Positions 56,056 through 64,000 of a stretch of DNA of 64,000 bases are shown in pieces. The notes beneath the pieces are model-generated. The model was given only the letters and a program-made list of their open reading frames with translations, was not told where the DNA came from and ran no database searches. How positions within the stretch are numbered: position 1 is the first letter of the stretch; every line of letters begins with the position of its first letter. This DNA comes from Deltaproteobacteria bacterium (GTDB taxonomy: Bacteria; Myxococcota_A; Polyangia; Polyangiales; JADJMO01). Both the position numbers and the translations under genes were made by a program. The DNA lies in the NCBI GenBank assembly GCA_016182965.1, contig JACPFM010000007.1, positions 6,248-70,247 of the forward strand, given 5' to 3'.

Positions 56056-56174
56056 TGCCTCTCGAGGGGGCGCTACGACGATGAGCTTCGCATCATGAGG
56101 GTCGCCTGCCGGCTTCCTGGAGGAACCTTGCCTGGACGGGCCCAGGCCTCCTGCGCGAGCATGCAGCAGTCGTC

Positions 56175-57488
56175 GTGAGTGCCCTGTCTCACCCGCCTGC
56201 AGACGAGACGATCACCCGCTCCGTCCAACGCCCGGCGCTGAACGACGGGATGGGAACGTTGCGCGTCGTATGGCCGGGCGGTCAGGCCGAAGTCGCGATG
56301 GTCCGCGGCCAACGGCTGACAATCGGCCGCGAGGACGGCGCGGAGATCTGCATCCGGCACTCGACCGTGTCGAGGCAGCACGCGGAGGTCCGGGTGGACG
56401 ACTACCGCGTGCGCCTTCGCGACCTGGGCAGTCGGAACGGCAGTTTCGTCGGCGGGCGACGACTTGCGCGGGACGAGTGGGTCGAAGTTTCCGGCGAGCA
56501 GCCCATCGAGCTCGGCGACGCGCTAGTGGTCTTCCGGCCTACGCGCACCATCGCTACGCCCACCGCGTGGGGTGTTTCGGCGATCGACGCCGTCCGCGAG
56601 ACGGCCGATCAGGTGGCCCACGGCCGCATCAGCGTGTTGATCCGCGGCGAGACCGGCGTCGGCAAGGAGGTGCTCGCCGGCCGGATCCACGCGCGATCGC
56701 CTCGTGCCAGCGCGCCGTTCGTACGCGTGAACTGTGCTGCCCTTCCGGAGGCGCTGCTGGAAGGGGAGCTCTTCGGCTACGAGCGAGGGGCGTTCACTGG
56801 GGCCGTCTCTGCAAAGCCCGGGCTCCTCGAGTCCGCCGACCGCGGCACGTTGTTCCTCGACGAGATCGGCGATCTGCCGGCTGGCACGCAGGCGAAGCTG
56901 CTTCGCGTGCTCGAGGCGCGAGAGGTGACGCGGCTCGGGAGCGTCCACGCGCGCAAGATCGACGTGCGCTTCGTCTCGGCGACCAACCGCGACCTCGCAG
57001 AGATGATCCGCGAAGGGAGGTTCCGCGCCGATCTCTACTACCGGCTCGACGGCGTCACGCTCGAGATTCCGCCGCTGCGGGAGCGTCGGGGCGAGATCGA
57101 GGGCCTCGCTCGGTCGTTCCTGCGTGCCACGTGTGCGGAACTGCGGGCCGAACTGCCCGAGCTCGCCGACGCGGCGCTTCAGGTCCTGCACGAGCACCAC
57201 TGGCCCGGCAACGCGCGCGAGCTGAAGAACGTCATCGAGTGCGCGGTCCTGGTCTGCGGGAAGGGGCCCATCGAGTCCCGACACTTGAAGATCGCACCTC
57301 GCACAGCGTGCCCCGGACCGTCCAACTTGAGCGAGGAGCTCGCGTCGCTCGAGCGCCGACGTGTCGAGGATGCCCTGGCGAGTTGCAGCGGAAATCAGAC
57401 GCGTGCCGCCAAGCTCCTCGGCATTCCCCGCCACGTCTTGGTCGCCCGCATCTCGGAGTACGGTCTGCCACGCCCGCGGAAGCGGTGA
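56175..57488 (+). CDS. FHA-domain sigma-54 dependent activator
   Basis: A 437-residue regulator and the first gene of a five-gene operon. The FHA domain (~45-115) has QRLTIGREDGAEICIRHSTVSRQHAEV and LRDLGSRNGSFVGG. The AAA+ domain shows Walker A RGETGVGKEVLAGRI, GAFTGA in ERGAFTGAVS, Walker B TLFLDEIGDLP, VRFVSATNRDL and the closing GNARELKNVIECAVL. A Fis-like helix-turn-helix ends it (LASCSGNQTRAAKLLGIPRHVLVARISEYGL). Starts with GTG. The kinase gene follows after three bases, so a phosphothreonine-FHA link between the two products is plausible. Confidence 0.92.
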   Translation: MSALSHPPADETITRSVQRPALNDGMGTLRVVWPGGQAEVAMVRGQRLTIGREDGAEICIRHSTVSRQHAEVRVDDYRVRLRDLGSRNGSFVGGRRLARDEWVEVSGEQPIELGDALVVFRPTRTIATPTAWGVSAIDAVRETADQVAHGRISVLIRGETGVGKEVLAGRIHARSPRASAPFVRVNCAALPEALLEGELFGYERGAFTGAVSAKPGLLESADRGTLFLDEIGDLPAGTQAKLLRVLEAREVTRLGSVHARKIDVRFVSATNRDLAEMIREGRFRADLYYRLDGVTLEIPPLRERRGEIEGLARSFLRATCAELRAELPELADAALQVLHEHHWPGNARELKNVIECAVLVCGKGPIESRHLKIAPRTACPGPSNLSEELASLERRRVEDALASCSGNQTRAAKLLGIPRHVLVARISEYGLPRPRKR

Positions 57489-57491
57489 CCA

Positions 57492-58937
57492 ATGTCGACG
57501 CCCCGGCGCATCGGTCGGTTCCTCGTGTTCCCCGCCTTCGCGGCGGGGGGCATGGCGTCGGTGCACCTTGCGCGTATGAGCGGGCCGCTCGGGTTCTCGC
57601 GCCTGTGCGCGGTCAAGCGGTTGCACCCTCACCTCACGCGCGATCCCGAGGTGGTCGCGATGCTGCTCGACGAAGCGCGACTTGCGGCGCGCATCTCGAG
57701 CCCGCACGTGGTCCCGATCCTCGACCTCGTGATCGATGACGGCGAGCTGCTCGTCGCGATGGAGCACGTGCGCGGTCTCTCGCTCGCCGAGCTGCGGCGC
57801 TCCGAGTCGACGTACCCACCGCCCGTGGGCGTGACCGTGTCGATCGTGGTCCAGATGCTCCGCGGTCTGCATGCGGCGCACGAGACGCGCGGCGACGGCG
57901 GTGCGCCGCTGCACATCGTCCACCGCGACGTGTCGCCGCAGAACGTCGTGATCGACGTGGACGGGCTCGTGCGGATCATCGATTTCGGCGTGGCCAAGGC
58001 GGCGTGGCGGGCGCAGTCGAGTCGTACCGACGACCTGAAGGGCAAGCTCGGATACATGGCTCCGGAGCAGCTCCGGCGAGAGCCGGTCGATCGCCGCGCA
58101 GATGTGTTCGGGGGCTCGGTCGTGCTGTGGGAGCTCCTCACCGGACAGCGACTCTTCGCAGCCGAGGGCAGCGAGGTGCTCGCCGCCCGACTTTCTCCGA
58201 GCTCGGCGGCCCCTCCGAGCACGGTGCGCCGCGACGTTCCTGTCGCGCTCGACGCGATCGTCGCGCGCGGGCTCGCCGCGTCTGCATCGGCGCGTTTCGA
58301 CACGGCCGACGAGATGGCCCGTGCGCTGTCGGCCCTCGACCTCGAGGGCGGGTCCGCTTCGATCGCCGAATGGGTGCGCGGCGCCGGCGCCGACCGGCTC
58401 GCCGAGCGCGAGGAGCAGTACTCACGCGTGGCGACCTGGGCGGTCTCGGACGAGCTGTCCCGATCCGCGGACGGCGGTGTCGTTGGTGTGGCGGTCGGGG
58501 ACGCTTCGGATGTCTCCGACTCGACCGCGACGGCCATGATGTCGAGCCGCACGCCCCAAGTCGTTCGAACGGACCGACGTCGCGCGCTGGGCTCCGTGGC
58601 GCTCGTCGCGTCTGCGCTGCTGGCCGTTGGTGTCGTCTGGTCGGTCCGAGCGACCACGGAGAGCGCGTCTCCGCCGGTAACACCTGCAGTATCGGCAAAT
58701 CCTGCGCTCGCGCCCTCGGCTTCGAGCACAGATCCCGTGGTTGCGGCCCCCGAGATGGCGGCGTCGGGTTCCTCCGCTCTGGTCCCCCTTCCGGCCGTCG
58801 CTCTAGCCGCGGCGGTCGCCGCGGCGCCGAGCCCATCGCCGAAGCCGCGACTGAAGCCTGCGGCGGCCAACCCGTGCTCGCCGCCGTGGGTCGTCGACGA
58901 TGCCGGCATCCGCACCTTCAAGCTGGAGTGCCTGTGA
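57492..58937 (+). CDS. Membrane Ser/Thr kinase, second operon gene
   Basis: A 481-residue kinase. Catalytic domain: FAAGGMASVHLARM loop, Lys42, HRDVSPQN, DFGVAK, YMAPEQL and DVFGGSVVLWELLTGQRLF. After a linker, one transmembrane helix (RALGSVALVASALLAVGVVWSVRA) anchors the protein, and a Pro/Ala/Ser-rich tail leads to a short Cys-bounded end (NPCSPPWVVDDAGIRTFKLECL), probably outside the cytoplasm. Spacing of three bases to the activator and overlap with the next gene mean co-translation. Confidence 0.9.
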   Translation: MSTPRRIGRFLVFPAFAAGGMASVHLARMSGPLGFSRLCAVKRLHPHLTRDPEVVAMLLDEARLAARISSPHVVPILDLVIDDGELLVAMEHVRGLSLAELRRSESTYPPPVGVTVSIVVQMLRGLHAAHETRGDGGAPLHIVHRDVSPQNVVIDVDGLVRIIDFGVAKAAWRAQSSRTDDLKGKLGYMAPEQLRREPVDRRADVFGGSVVLWELLTGQRLFAAEGSEVLAARLSPSSAAPPSTVRRDVPVALDAIVARGLAASASARFDTADEMARALSALDLEGGSASIAEWVRGAGADRLAEREEQYSRVATWAVSDELSRSADGGVVGVAVGDASDVSDSTATAMMSSRTPQVVRTDRRRALGSVALVASALLAVGVVWSVRATTESASPPVTPAVSANPALAPSASSTDPVVAAPEMAASGSSALVPLPAVALAAAVAAAPSPSPKPRLKPAAANPCSPPWVVDDAGIRTFKLECL

Positions 58938-59764
58938 TCGCTCATCGATTCGGCTCGCTCCTCGTCGCGAGCTTGCTGCTCTGCACCCGAGCCGCCTCGG
59001 CGGACGACGAAAAGGAGGCTTGCGTCCTCGCGCACGCCGACGCCCAGCGTGCGATGAAGGCAGTGGACCTCGTGATGGCGCATCGTGCGCTCACGCGCTG
59101 CAGCCGCACGTCATGCCCGGCGCCGGTCCGGCTCGAGTGCATCGACTGGCTGGCGGACGTCTCCGCGAGGGTTCCGAGTGTGATCTTCGTCGCGAGAGTG
59201 GGTGACGCTGCCGTGACCGAGGTCTTGGTACGCGTTGACGGCGAGCTGGTCGCGGCGACGCTCGACGGACGTTCGTACGCGCTCAATCCCGGCGAGCACG
59301 TGGTCCGTTTCGAACGGGCAGGCGCCGAGGCGATCGAGCGACGCGTTCTCGTCCTCGAGTCGGACCGCAGTCGTGTCGTAGAGGGAGCCTGGCCGGCTCC
59401 CAGCGCCGCTGCCGCGCCTGTTGCCGCTCAGGTGGCATCACCGAAACCAGCGCCGCCGGACGCGCCGCGCGCTCCCGTTCGCCCGACGCCGATCGCGGCC
59501 TGGGTGCTTGCTGGTGTCGGGGTCGTCGGCCTCGCGACCTTCATCGGCTTCGCTGTCGACGGGCGCGTGCGCCAGGCCGAGCTCGAAGCCGGGTGCGCTC
59601 CGTACTGCGCAGCCGACGAGGTGCGCGCGATGCGCCGTTCGTACTTGATCGGCGACGTCGCGCTCGCGGTATCGCTCGCATCGTTCGCCGGATCCGGCGC
59701 GCTGTTCTGGGTCTCGAGCGGACCTGCTACATCGCCGACCGTGACGGTCGCCTGGAGGTTCTGA
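58934..59764 (+). CDS. PEGA-like exported/membrane partner, third operon gene
   Basis: A 276-residue protein. Signal-type start (RFGSLLVASLLLCTRAASA), a four-Cys head (CVLAHADAQRAMKAVDLVMAHRALTRCSRTSCPAPVRLEC), then a beta domain of PEGA type (TEVLVRVDGELVAATLDGRSYALNPGEHVVRFERAG) around residues 90-150. A Pro/Ala-rich spacer and two membrane helices (WVLAGVGVVGLATFIGFAVDG, LIGDVALAVSLASFAGSGALFW) end it. Overlaps the kinase stop by four bases (GTGA). Likely a sensory or anchoring partner of the kinase. Confidence 0.75.
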   Translation: MIAHRFGSLLVASLLLCTRAASADDEKEACVLAHADAQRAMKAVDLVMAHRALTRCSRTSCPAPVRLECIDWLADVSARVPSVIFVARVGDAAVTEVLVRVDGELVAATLDGRSYALNPGEHVVRFERAGAEAIERRVLVLESDRSRVVEGAWPAPSAAAAPVAAQVASPKPAPPDAPRAPVRPTPIAAWVLAGVGVVGLATFIGFAVDGRVRQAELEAGCAPYCAADEVRAMRRSYLIGDVALAVSLASFAGSGALFWVSSGPATSPTVTVAWRF

Positions 59765-59767
59765 ACC

Positions 59768-60661
59768 GTGCGCGTGTCGCTCGCGGGCGCCCTGGTCGCA
59801 ACGCATCTCTGCGCGTGTGGCTGGTTCGGCCCCACCGACGGGTCGCTGTCTCGCGACACCTCCGAGCCCGGCGCCGCTGCGGCGCCCCCGCCTGGCGATT
59901 GGATCGACGCGCCCCGCTGGCGACTGCTCCCGCCCGATCTCGTCGCGGAGGCCGGCGTGGTCATTGACAGGACGACCGGCCTGGAGTGGCAACGCGTCCA
60001 CTCCGGCCGGTACGCGGTCGAGCAGCTCGACGCGGCGTGCAAGGACCTGGTGATCGACGGCAAGACGGGGTTCCGGTTGCCGACGCGCAGCGAGCTCCTA
60101 TCCATCGTCGATCTCGACGTTGTAGATCGCGAGGCGCCCGCGTTGCCCAAGCTGCTTTCGGAGCAGGTTACCTCCGACGGGTTCTTCTGGACCGCGACGC
60201 CCGCGGTCGGGCTGGGGGGCGGTCGCTGGATCATCGGCACGCACGATGGCGTGGCTGCCCGGGGCGCCGAGGGCATGTGGCTCGTACGGTGCGTGCGCGG
60301 AGAGCCTCCGGCCAACGGTCCCAGGTTCGCTATCGATGGCGACTTCGTTCGTGACCTTCACACGGCGCTTCGCTGGAGGCGCGCCGTCGAAGAAGACCTC
60401 CACGCAGTCGTGGACGCGTCAGCTCGCTGCGCAGCGCGCGGCGAACGGCTGCCCTCGGTGTACGAGCTCCAGTCGATCGTCGACGCTCGGCGCCGATCAC
60501 CGGCGATCGATCCGGTCTTCGGCGAGACCCCGCGCGAGACCTTCTGGTCAGCGAGCGACAACGCGAAGTACGCGCACTATGGGTGGGCGGTGTCGTTCGA
60601 GACCGGCGAGACGGTGTACGCAAACCGCGAGTCCCAGTTCAGGGTCCGATGCGTGCAGTAG
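59768..60661 (+). CDS. DUF1566-type lipoprotein, fourth operon gene
   Basis: A 297-residue protein. The signal AGALVATHLCACGW gives a lipobox-like end. Two copies of a DUF1566/Lcl-like domain are visible: VIDRTTGLEWQRVHSG with GFRLPTRSELLSIVD and GFFWTATPAVG, then VRDLHTALRWRRAVEED with ERLPSVYELQSIVD and ETFWSASDNAKY. The pattern of TGL-W and RLPT/LPS motifs is typical of Fib-succ/Lcl-like exported domains, which may bind collagen or matrix-like surfaces. Three bases after the previous gene. Confidence 0.75.
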   Translation: MRVSLAGALVATHLCACGWFGPTDGSLSRDTSEPGAAAAPPPGDWIDAPRWRLLPPDLVAEAGVVIDRTTGLEWQRVHSGRYAVEQLDAACKDLVIDGKTGFRLPTRSELLSIVDLDVVDREAPALPKLLSEQVTSDGFFWTATPAVGLGGGRWIIGTHDGVAARGAEGMWLVRCVRGEPPANGPRFAIDGDFVRDLHTALRWRRAVEEDLHAVVDASARCAARGERLPSVYELQSIVDARRRSPAIDPVFGETPRETFWSASDNAKYAHYGWAVSFETGETVYANRESQFRVRCVQ

Positions 60662-61599
60662 CGCTGCCGCTCCTCATGGGAGTCGCGAGTTGCTCGCTCG
60701 CCGCGCCGTCCGACGACGTGCTGATCGGACGCTGCCGCGGACCCGTGTGCGCCGAGGCCGGAACCGATCCGACGGTCGTCGCGTGGCTTCGTACCCAGCG
60801 CTCCGGTTACTGTGCGACGACACCGAAGCACGCCGTGGCGCTCTGCGTGAGCTCGTCGGTTCGGTTCGAGAACCCGAACGTCGATGACAGTTTCTGCTTC
60901 GACGACCAGCGCGAGGGTCGCGGCTTCCTGCGTCGACCCTACCCGCGCGGGATCGCCCTCGATGTCGGCTTCCACTGGGACGGAGCACGAGGGGGCAACG
61001 TCGTCACCTTCGGGTCGAGCGACTACCTATCGTTGAAGTGTGACCCCGCGATCCCAGGCCGTCGCATCGTCATCGGTATCGACGAGGGCGGCAGACTGTG
61101 GGCGAGCGGGCCCGAGACGAGCGTCCTCCGCGACGAGGCACGGCTGCGACCGGGCACGCACCTCGTGAGCTACCGCGTGAGCTCGAGCGCCAACGCTCTC
61201 TACGTCGATGGTCGGCCGATCGGCAGTGGGAGCGGCACGGCCGGTGTCACCGTGGAGTTCCCGGAGCGATGGTCGCCCGGCTTCGTCCTCGGGGACCACA
61301 ATCAACGGTGGTGGCTGTGCTCGCCGTCGGCGCCGAGCCGTTGGCTACGCATGGCCGGCTTCTTCGTCCATTTGCGCGACGACGCGGGCGAGGTCTTGCG
61401 CTTCGATGCGGAGGGCGTCCTCACGCCCGGCGACGCCACTGTCCTTCTCTTCGATCCGAGCGGTCCCAAAGGCCCGGCGTGGTTTCCCTCCGCCGGCGTC
61501 GGTTGGGAATCGGACACCGAGCGCAACCACTACGCCGGGATCGCGTACGGGCCGGTCTGGGTCGGTGACGTGTGGGGCGGCTGCTTGGCCCTACCGTGA
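60649..61599 (+). CDS. LamG-like lipoprotein, fifth operon gene
   Basis: A 316-residue protein. Signal MRAVALPLLMGVASCSLAAP has a lipobox (GVASC). The mature part resembles a concanavalin-type beta sandwich (RGIALDVGFHWDGARGGNVVTFGSSDYLSLKCDP, LVSYRVSSSANALYVDGRPIGSGSG, GFFVHLRDDAGEVLRF). It overlaps the DUF1566 gene by 13 bases, so all five genes form one transcription unit. Shares the LamG theme with the divergent gene 53645-55780. A carbohydrate or matrix-binding role is inferred only from fold. Confidence 0.7.
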   Translation: MRAVALPLLMGVASCSLAAPSDDVLIGRCRGPVCAEAGTDPTVVAWLRTQRSGYCATTPKHAVALCVSSSVRFENPNVDDSFCFDDQREGRGFLRRPYPRGIALDVGFHWDGARGGNVVTFGSSDYLSLKCDPAIPGRRIVIGIDEGGRLWASGPETSVLRDEARLRPGTHLVSYRVSSSANALYVDGRPIGSGSGTAGVTVEFPERWSPGFVLGDHNQRWWLCSPSAPSRWLRMAGFFVHLRDDAGEVLRFDAEGVLTPGDATVLLFDPSGPKGPAWFPSAGVGWESDTERNHYAGIAYGPVWVGDVWGGCLALP

Positions 61600-61649
61600 T
61601 TGCGCGCCGAGCGCGCCCGCGCAAGCGCTGACGAGCGGTGCAGCGGGCA

Positions 61650-61787
61650 GTGCTACGATTCCAACCGAGGCGAACGGGCGGCTCCCCGGAATCGATCGTC
61701 GGGCTCCTGTGGGACGTCGATGCGAACGTCCTCGATCTCGAGCGCGATCGCGCGTTGATCATGGAGCGTGAAGGAGCTCTGAGCTGA
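61650..61787 (+). pseudogene. Short DUF6922-like fragment
   Basis: GTG at 61650 to TGA at 61787 encodes 45 residues ending ESIVGLLWDVDANVLDLERDRALIMEREGALS. GLLWDVDANVLDLERDRALIMER matches the start of the small DUF6922 type proteins that precede nucleotidyltransferase genes. The rest of the protein is missing, so it is a remnant. No partner nearby. Confidence 0.4.
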
Positions 61788-61837
61788 GTCAGCGTTCGCG
61801 ATTCTCGGACACTCTGCTTCGACGGCGCCTCAAGCCC

Positions 61838-61925
61838 GGTCGAAGGTCAAACGTCGAAGGTCGGAGGTCGAAGCGAGCCCTCGAGAATCACGTCTGCTTC
61901 GGCTTTCGACCTTCGACCTTCGACC
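61838..61925. repeat. GGTCGAAGGTC/GACCTTCGACC inverted repeat block
   Basis: Three GGTCGAAGGTC-like units (61838-61872) face GACCTTCGACC units (61908-61925) across about 35 bases. It is placed after the fragment and before the serA stop at 61979, so it may form a hairpin of about 11 bp or more and end transcription. The interval 61788-61978 has no gene. Confidence 0.75.
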
Positions 61926-61978
61926 CACCTGCACGAGCAGCGCAGCGCCCGTGCCCGAGCGCGGCCGGTCATTGGCTC

Positions 61979-63229
61979 TCAGTACAGGATGCGTGTCTTG
62001 ATCGACGTCGGCAGCGACGCGATGCCCTGCTTCACGTCCTCGGAGACGTCGGTCCCGATGTCCATCACCAGGTAGCCGATGTTCGCGTCCGTCGCGAGCA
62101 CCTGCGCCTCGATGTTGGCGTTCTTGTCGGAGACGATCTTGTTGATGTCGCGGAGCACGCCGGGCACGTTCTTGTGCACGTTGAGGATGCGGTGCGTCTC
62201 GCGCCCGGGCACCGTCGGCAGATCGACGTGCGGGAAGTTCACCGCGCCGGTGGTGGTGCCCTGGTTGATGTAGCGGATGAGCGACGTCGCCACCTCGCGG
62301 CCGATGGCCTCTTGCGCCTCGCTCGTCGAGCCGCCGACGTGCGGCGTGAGGATCACGTTGGAGAGGTCCTGCAGCTCGGTCTTGAAGCCCTCGCCGTTGC
62401 CCTCCGGCTCCTCCGGGTAGACGTCGATCGCCGCGCCGGCCAGGTGACCCTTTCGGAGCGCGTCGGCGAGCGCCGGGATGACCACGACCGTGCCGCGGCT
62501 CGCGTTCAAGAGGTAGCTGCCCTTCTTCATCAGGGCGAGCTCGTCGTGGCCGATCATGTTCTTGGTCTGCGGCGTCTCGGGGACGTGCAGGGTGACGAAG
62601 TCGGCGGTGGCGAGCAGATCGCCCAGCGTGGACACCGGCTTGTTGTTGCCCATCGGCAGCTTGGTGACGCGATCGTAGAAGATCACGTTCATGCCGAGCA
62701 TCTCGGCGAGGACGCCGACCTGGCTGCCGATGTGGCCGTAGCCGATGACCCCGAGCGTCTTGCCGCGGACCTCGAAGGAGCCGGTGGCGACCTTCTTCCA
62801 GGTGCCGACGTGGACCTCGCGCGAGCGATCGCCGAGCTGACGGGCGAGGAAGATGACCTCCGCCAGGATCATCTCGGCGACCGACCGCGTGTTGCTGAAC
62901 GGCGCGTTGAAGACCGGCACGCCGCGCTTGTTGGCGCACTCGAGGTCGATCTGGTTTACGCCGATGCAGAACGCGCCGATCGTCAGCAGGCGCTTGGACT
63001 CGACGATGGGCAGCTGGCGCAGCTGCGTCTTGCTGCGGATGCCGACCACGTGCACGTCGCGCAGCTTCTCGACGAGGTCCTTCTCCTTGAGCGAGGTCGA
63101 GATGGTCTCGACCTGGAAGCCCTCCGCCTTGAAGAGCGTGACGGCGCTCTGGTGGATGTTCTCGAGGAGGAGGATCTTGATCTGGTCCTTGGGGAAGGAC
63201 GTCAGCGGCTGCTGCGACGGCGTGGTCAT
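61979..63229 (-). CDS. serA: D-3-phosphoglycerate dehydrogenase with ACT domain
   Basis: A 416-residue enzyme of serine biosynthesis, close in length to E. coli SerA. Rossmann NAD motif VIGYGHIGSQVG, LHVPETPQTKNMIG, LLNASRGTVV, the Arg/Glu/His triad (NASRGTV, DVYPEEPEG, TPHVGGSTSEAQ) and a C-terminal ACT domain (VPGVLRDINKIVSDKNANIEAQVL, IGYLVMDIGTDV). Oxidises 3-phosphoglycerate to phosphohydroxypyruvate; ACT binds serine in feedback control. ATG 63229 chosen because the segment before it has no conserved sequence; the longest reading would start at 63541. Confidence 0.92.
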   Translation of the reverse strand: MTTPSQQPLTSFPKDQIKILLLENIHQSAVTLFKAEGFQVETISTSLKEKDLVEKLRDVHVVGIRSKTQLRQLPIVESKRLLTIGAFCIGVNQIDLECANKRGVPVFNAPFSNTRSVAEMILAEVIFLARQLGDRSREVHVGTWKKVATGSFEVRGKTLGVIGYGHIGSQVGVLAEMLGMNVIFYDRVTKLPMGNNKPVSTLGDLLATADFVTLHVPETPQTKNMIGHDELALMKKGSYLLNASRGTVVVIPALADALRKGHLAGAAIDVYPEEPEGNGEGFKTELQDLSNVILTPHVGGSTSEAQEAIGREVATSLIRYINQGTTTGAVNFPHVDLPTVPGRETHRILNVHKNVPGVLRDINKIVSDKNANIEAQVLATDANIGYLVMDIGTDVSEDVKQGIASLPTSIKTRILY

Positions 63230-63302
63230 GACGCGGAGCGTCTTAGCCGCGCGTCGACCACGCTGCAAACGCGAGCGCGCCCGCTGGCTGTACGATGCGG
63301 TC

Positions 63303-64000
63303 GTGCGCGCACGACCACTCCTGCTCACCCTCGCGATCGTCGCGGCCTCCTGCGGCGGCGGAGAAGATCCGCAGCCGCAGCCCCGGAAGATCGTGACTCT
63401 CTCTTCGGGCGACTGGTCGATTCGGGTCGACCCCGACGCGCGCGACGTCGCCCTGCTGAAGCAGGACGGAACCGTGCTCGCGCACCTGCCCGCCGACGGG
63501 TTCTCTCTCGGCGCGCGCGAGGTCGTCGACGACAGCGGCAACTACGACCCGTGGGCCATCCTGTCGCCCTCCGCGCTCTCGCCGACGCCCGAGGACCTCG
63601 AGTGGCTGCTGCCCGAGCGGTTCGACGTCGTGACCGCTACCCCCACGGCGCTCGAGATCGATCTCTCGTATCCGAAGAAGATGCGCGCCCGGTTGAAGAT
63701 CACGCCGGGCAAGTCCGCCGGCGCGTTCGACGCGCGGCTGAGCCCGACGCTCGGCGACGCGCCGATCGCCTACGTGCGATTGCGCGCGCGGAGCGACGCG
63801 AAGGAGGGCTTCTACGGGCTCGGCGAGCACTTCGACGACGTGAACAACCGCGGGCACCTGCGCGCGATGCAGATCGAGGTCGATGGCGACATCGAGAGCA
63901 ACTACAACGAGGTGCACGTCCCCATCCCGCTGCTCGTCGGCACGCGCGGTTGGGGCCTCTTCGTCGACTCCATGCGGCCCTCCGCCTTCGACGTGGCGAC
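63303..64000 (+). CDS. GH31-like glycosidase lipoprotein (5' part)
   Basis: Cut off by the right edge. GTG 63303 opens a short lipoprotein signal (LLLTLAIVAASCGGG). A beta-sandwich like that of GH31 enzymes follows: SGDWSIRVDPDARDVALLKQDG, SARVRLRARSDAKEGFYGLGEHFDDVNNRGHLR (with the family GLGE motif) and NEVHVPIPLLVGTRGWGLFVDSMRPSAFDVA. The catalytic barrel would lie beyond 64000, so the activity (alpha-glucosidase or sulfoquinovosidase, for instance) cannot be read. It is divergent from serA by about 75 bases. Confidence 0.8.
   Translation, partial: MRARPLLLTLAIVAASCGGGEDPQPQPRKIVTLSSGDWSIRVDPDARDVALLKQDGTVLAHLPADGFSLGAREVVDDSGNYDPWAILSPSALSPTPEDLEWLLPERFDVVTATPTALEIDLSYPKKMRARLKITPGKSAGAFDARLSPTLGDAPIAYVRLRARSDAKEGFYGLGEHFDDVNNRGHLRAMQIEVDGDIESNYNEVHVPIPLLVGTRGWGLFVDSMRPSAFDVA

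Noticed and set aside
56110..56135. Sigma-54 -24/-12 promoter before the activator operon
   Set aside because: TGGAGGAACCTTGC has the right parts, but the GG-GC spacing is one base short of the consensus.

Overview
The window looks like chromosomal DNA from a myxobacterium (Myxococcota, probably the Polyangiales/Sorangiineae side). It is very GC-rich, uses many GTG starts, and is dense in Hanks-type Ser/Thr kinases, FHA-coupled sigma-54 activators, short lipoproteins, Cys-rich surface proteins and MYXO-CTERM tails. No rRNA, tRNA, CRISPR array or complete transposase was seen.

Layout. 0-2.3 kb: AACGCG hexamer arrays and an inverted hairpin element frame two convergent four-helix-bundle genes, followed by a Uma2-family gene. 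2.4-9 kb: FKBP isomerase, a broken B12/radical SAM gene with a repetitive tail, a Cys-rich lipoprotein, an Omp85-like gene with an in-frame TAG, and a kinase with a damaged receiver domain. 9-18 kb: second Uma2 protein, CAP-domain MYXO-CTERM protein, kinase-WD40-TPR protein, tRNA-dihydrouridine synthase, secreted nuclease and K+ channel. 18-22.7 kb: lipoprotein, HIT protein, hydrolase, MFS transporter and flavodoxin/ferredoxin protein. 22.8-27.6 kb: an accessory segment with two copies of a 40-bp double palindrome, related gene tails, an overlapping four-gene operon headed by a TIGR04255-type gene, and small ORFs. 27.9-40.9 kb: lipoproteins, a frame-broken cNMP-binding/AarF kinase fusion, a cysteine-peptidase-like lipoprotein, methyltransferase, FHA/sigma-54 activator, ketoacyl-ACP synthase III and a SUKH-like protein. 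40.9-52.7 kb: a large adhesin-like MYXO-CTERM protein, a frame-broken RCC1 lipoprotein, FAD-linked oxidase, beta-helix lipoprotein, PrsW-type protease and a kinase. 52.8-53.6 kb: a nucleotidyltransferase/HEPN toxin-antitoxin pair. 53.6-61.6 kb: a Cys-rich LamG lipoprotein divergent from a tight five-gene operon (FHA/sigma-54 activator, kinase, membrane partner, two exported proteins), with two perfect palindromes between them. 61.6-64 kb: a small gene fragment, repeats, serA, and the 5' end of a GH31 gene that runs off the window.

The strongest candidate for an undescribed system is the overlapping TIGR04255-type operon (23.75-25.97 kb) inside the palindrome-flanked segment. The hexamer/hairpin-framed four-helix-bundle pair and the palindrome-controlled kinase operon are next. 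At least four otherwise good genes carry single lesions (nonsense codon, out-of-frame deletions, a CG-run slip). These could be real decay or assembly error, and should be checked on reads before any biological reading.
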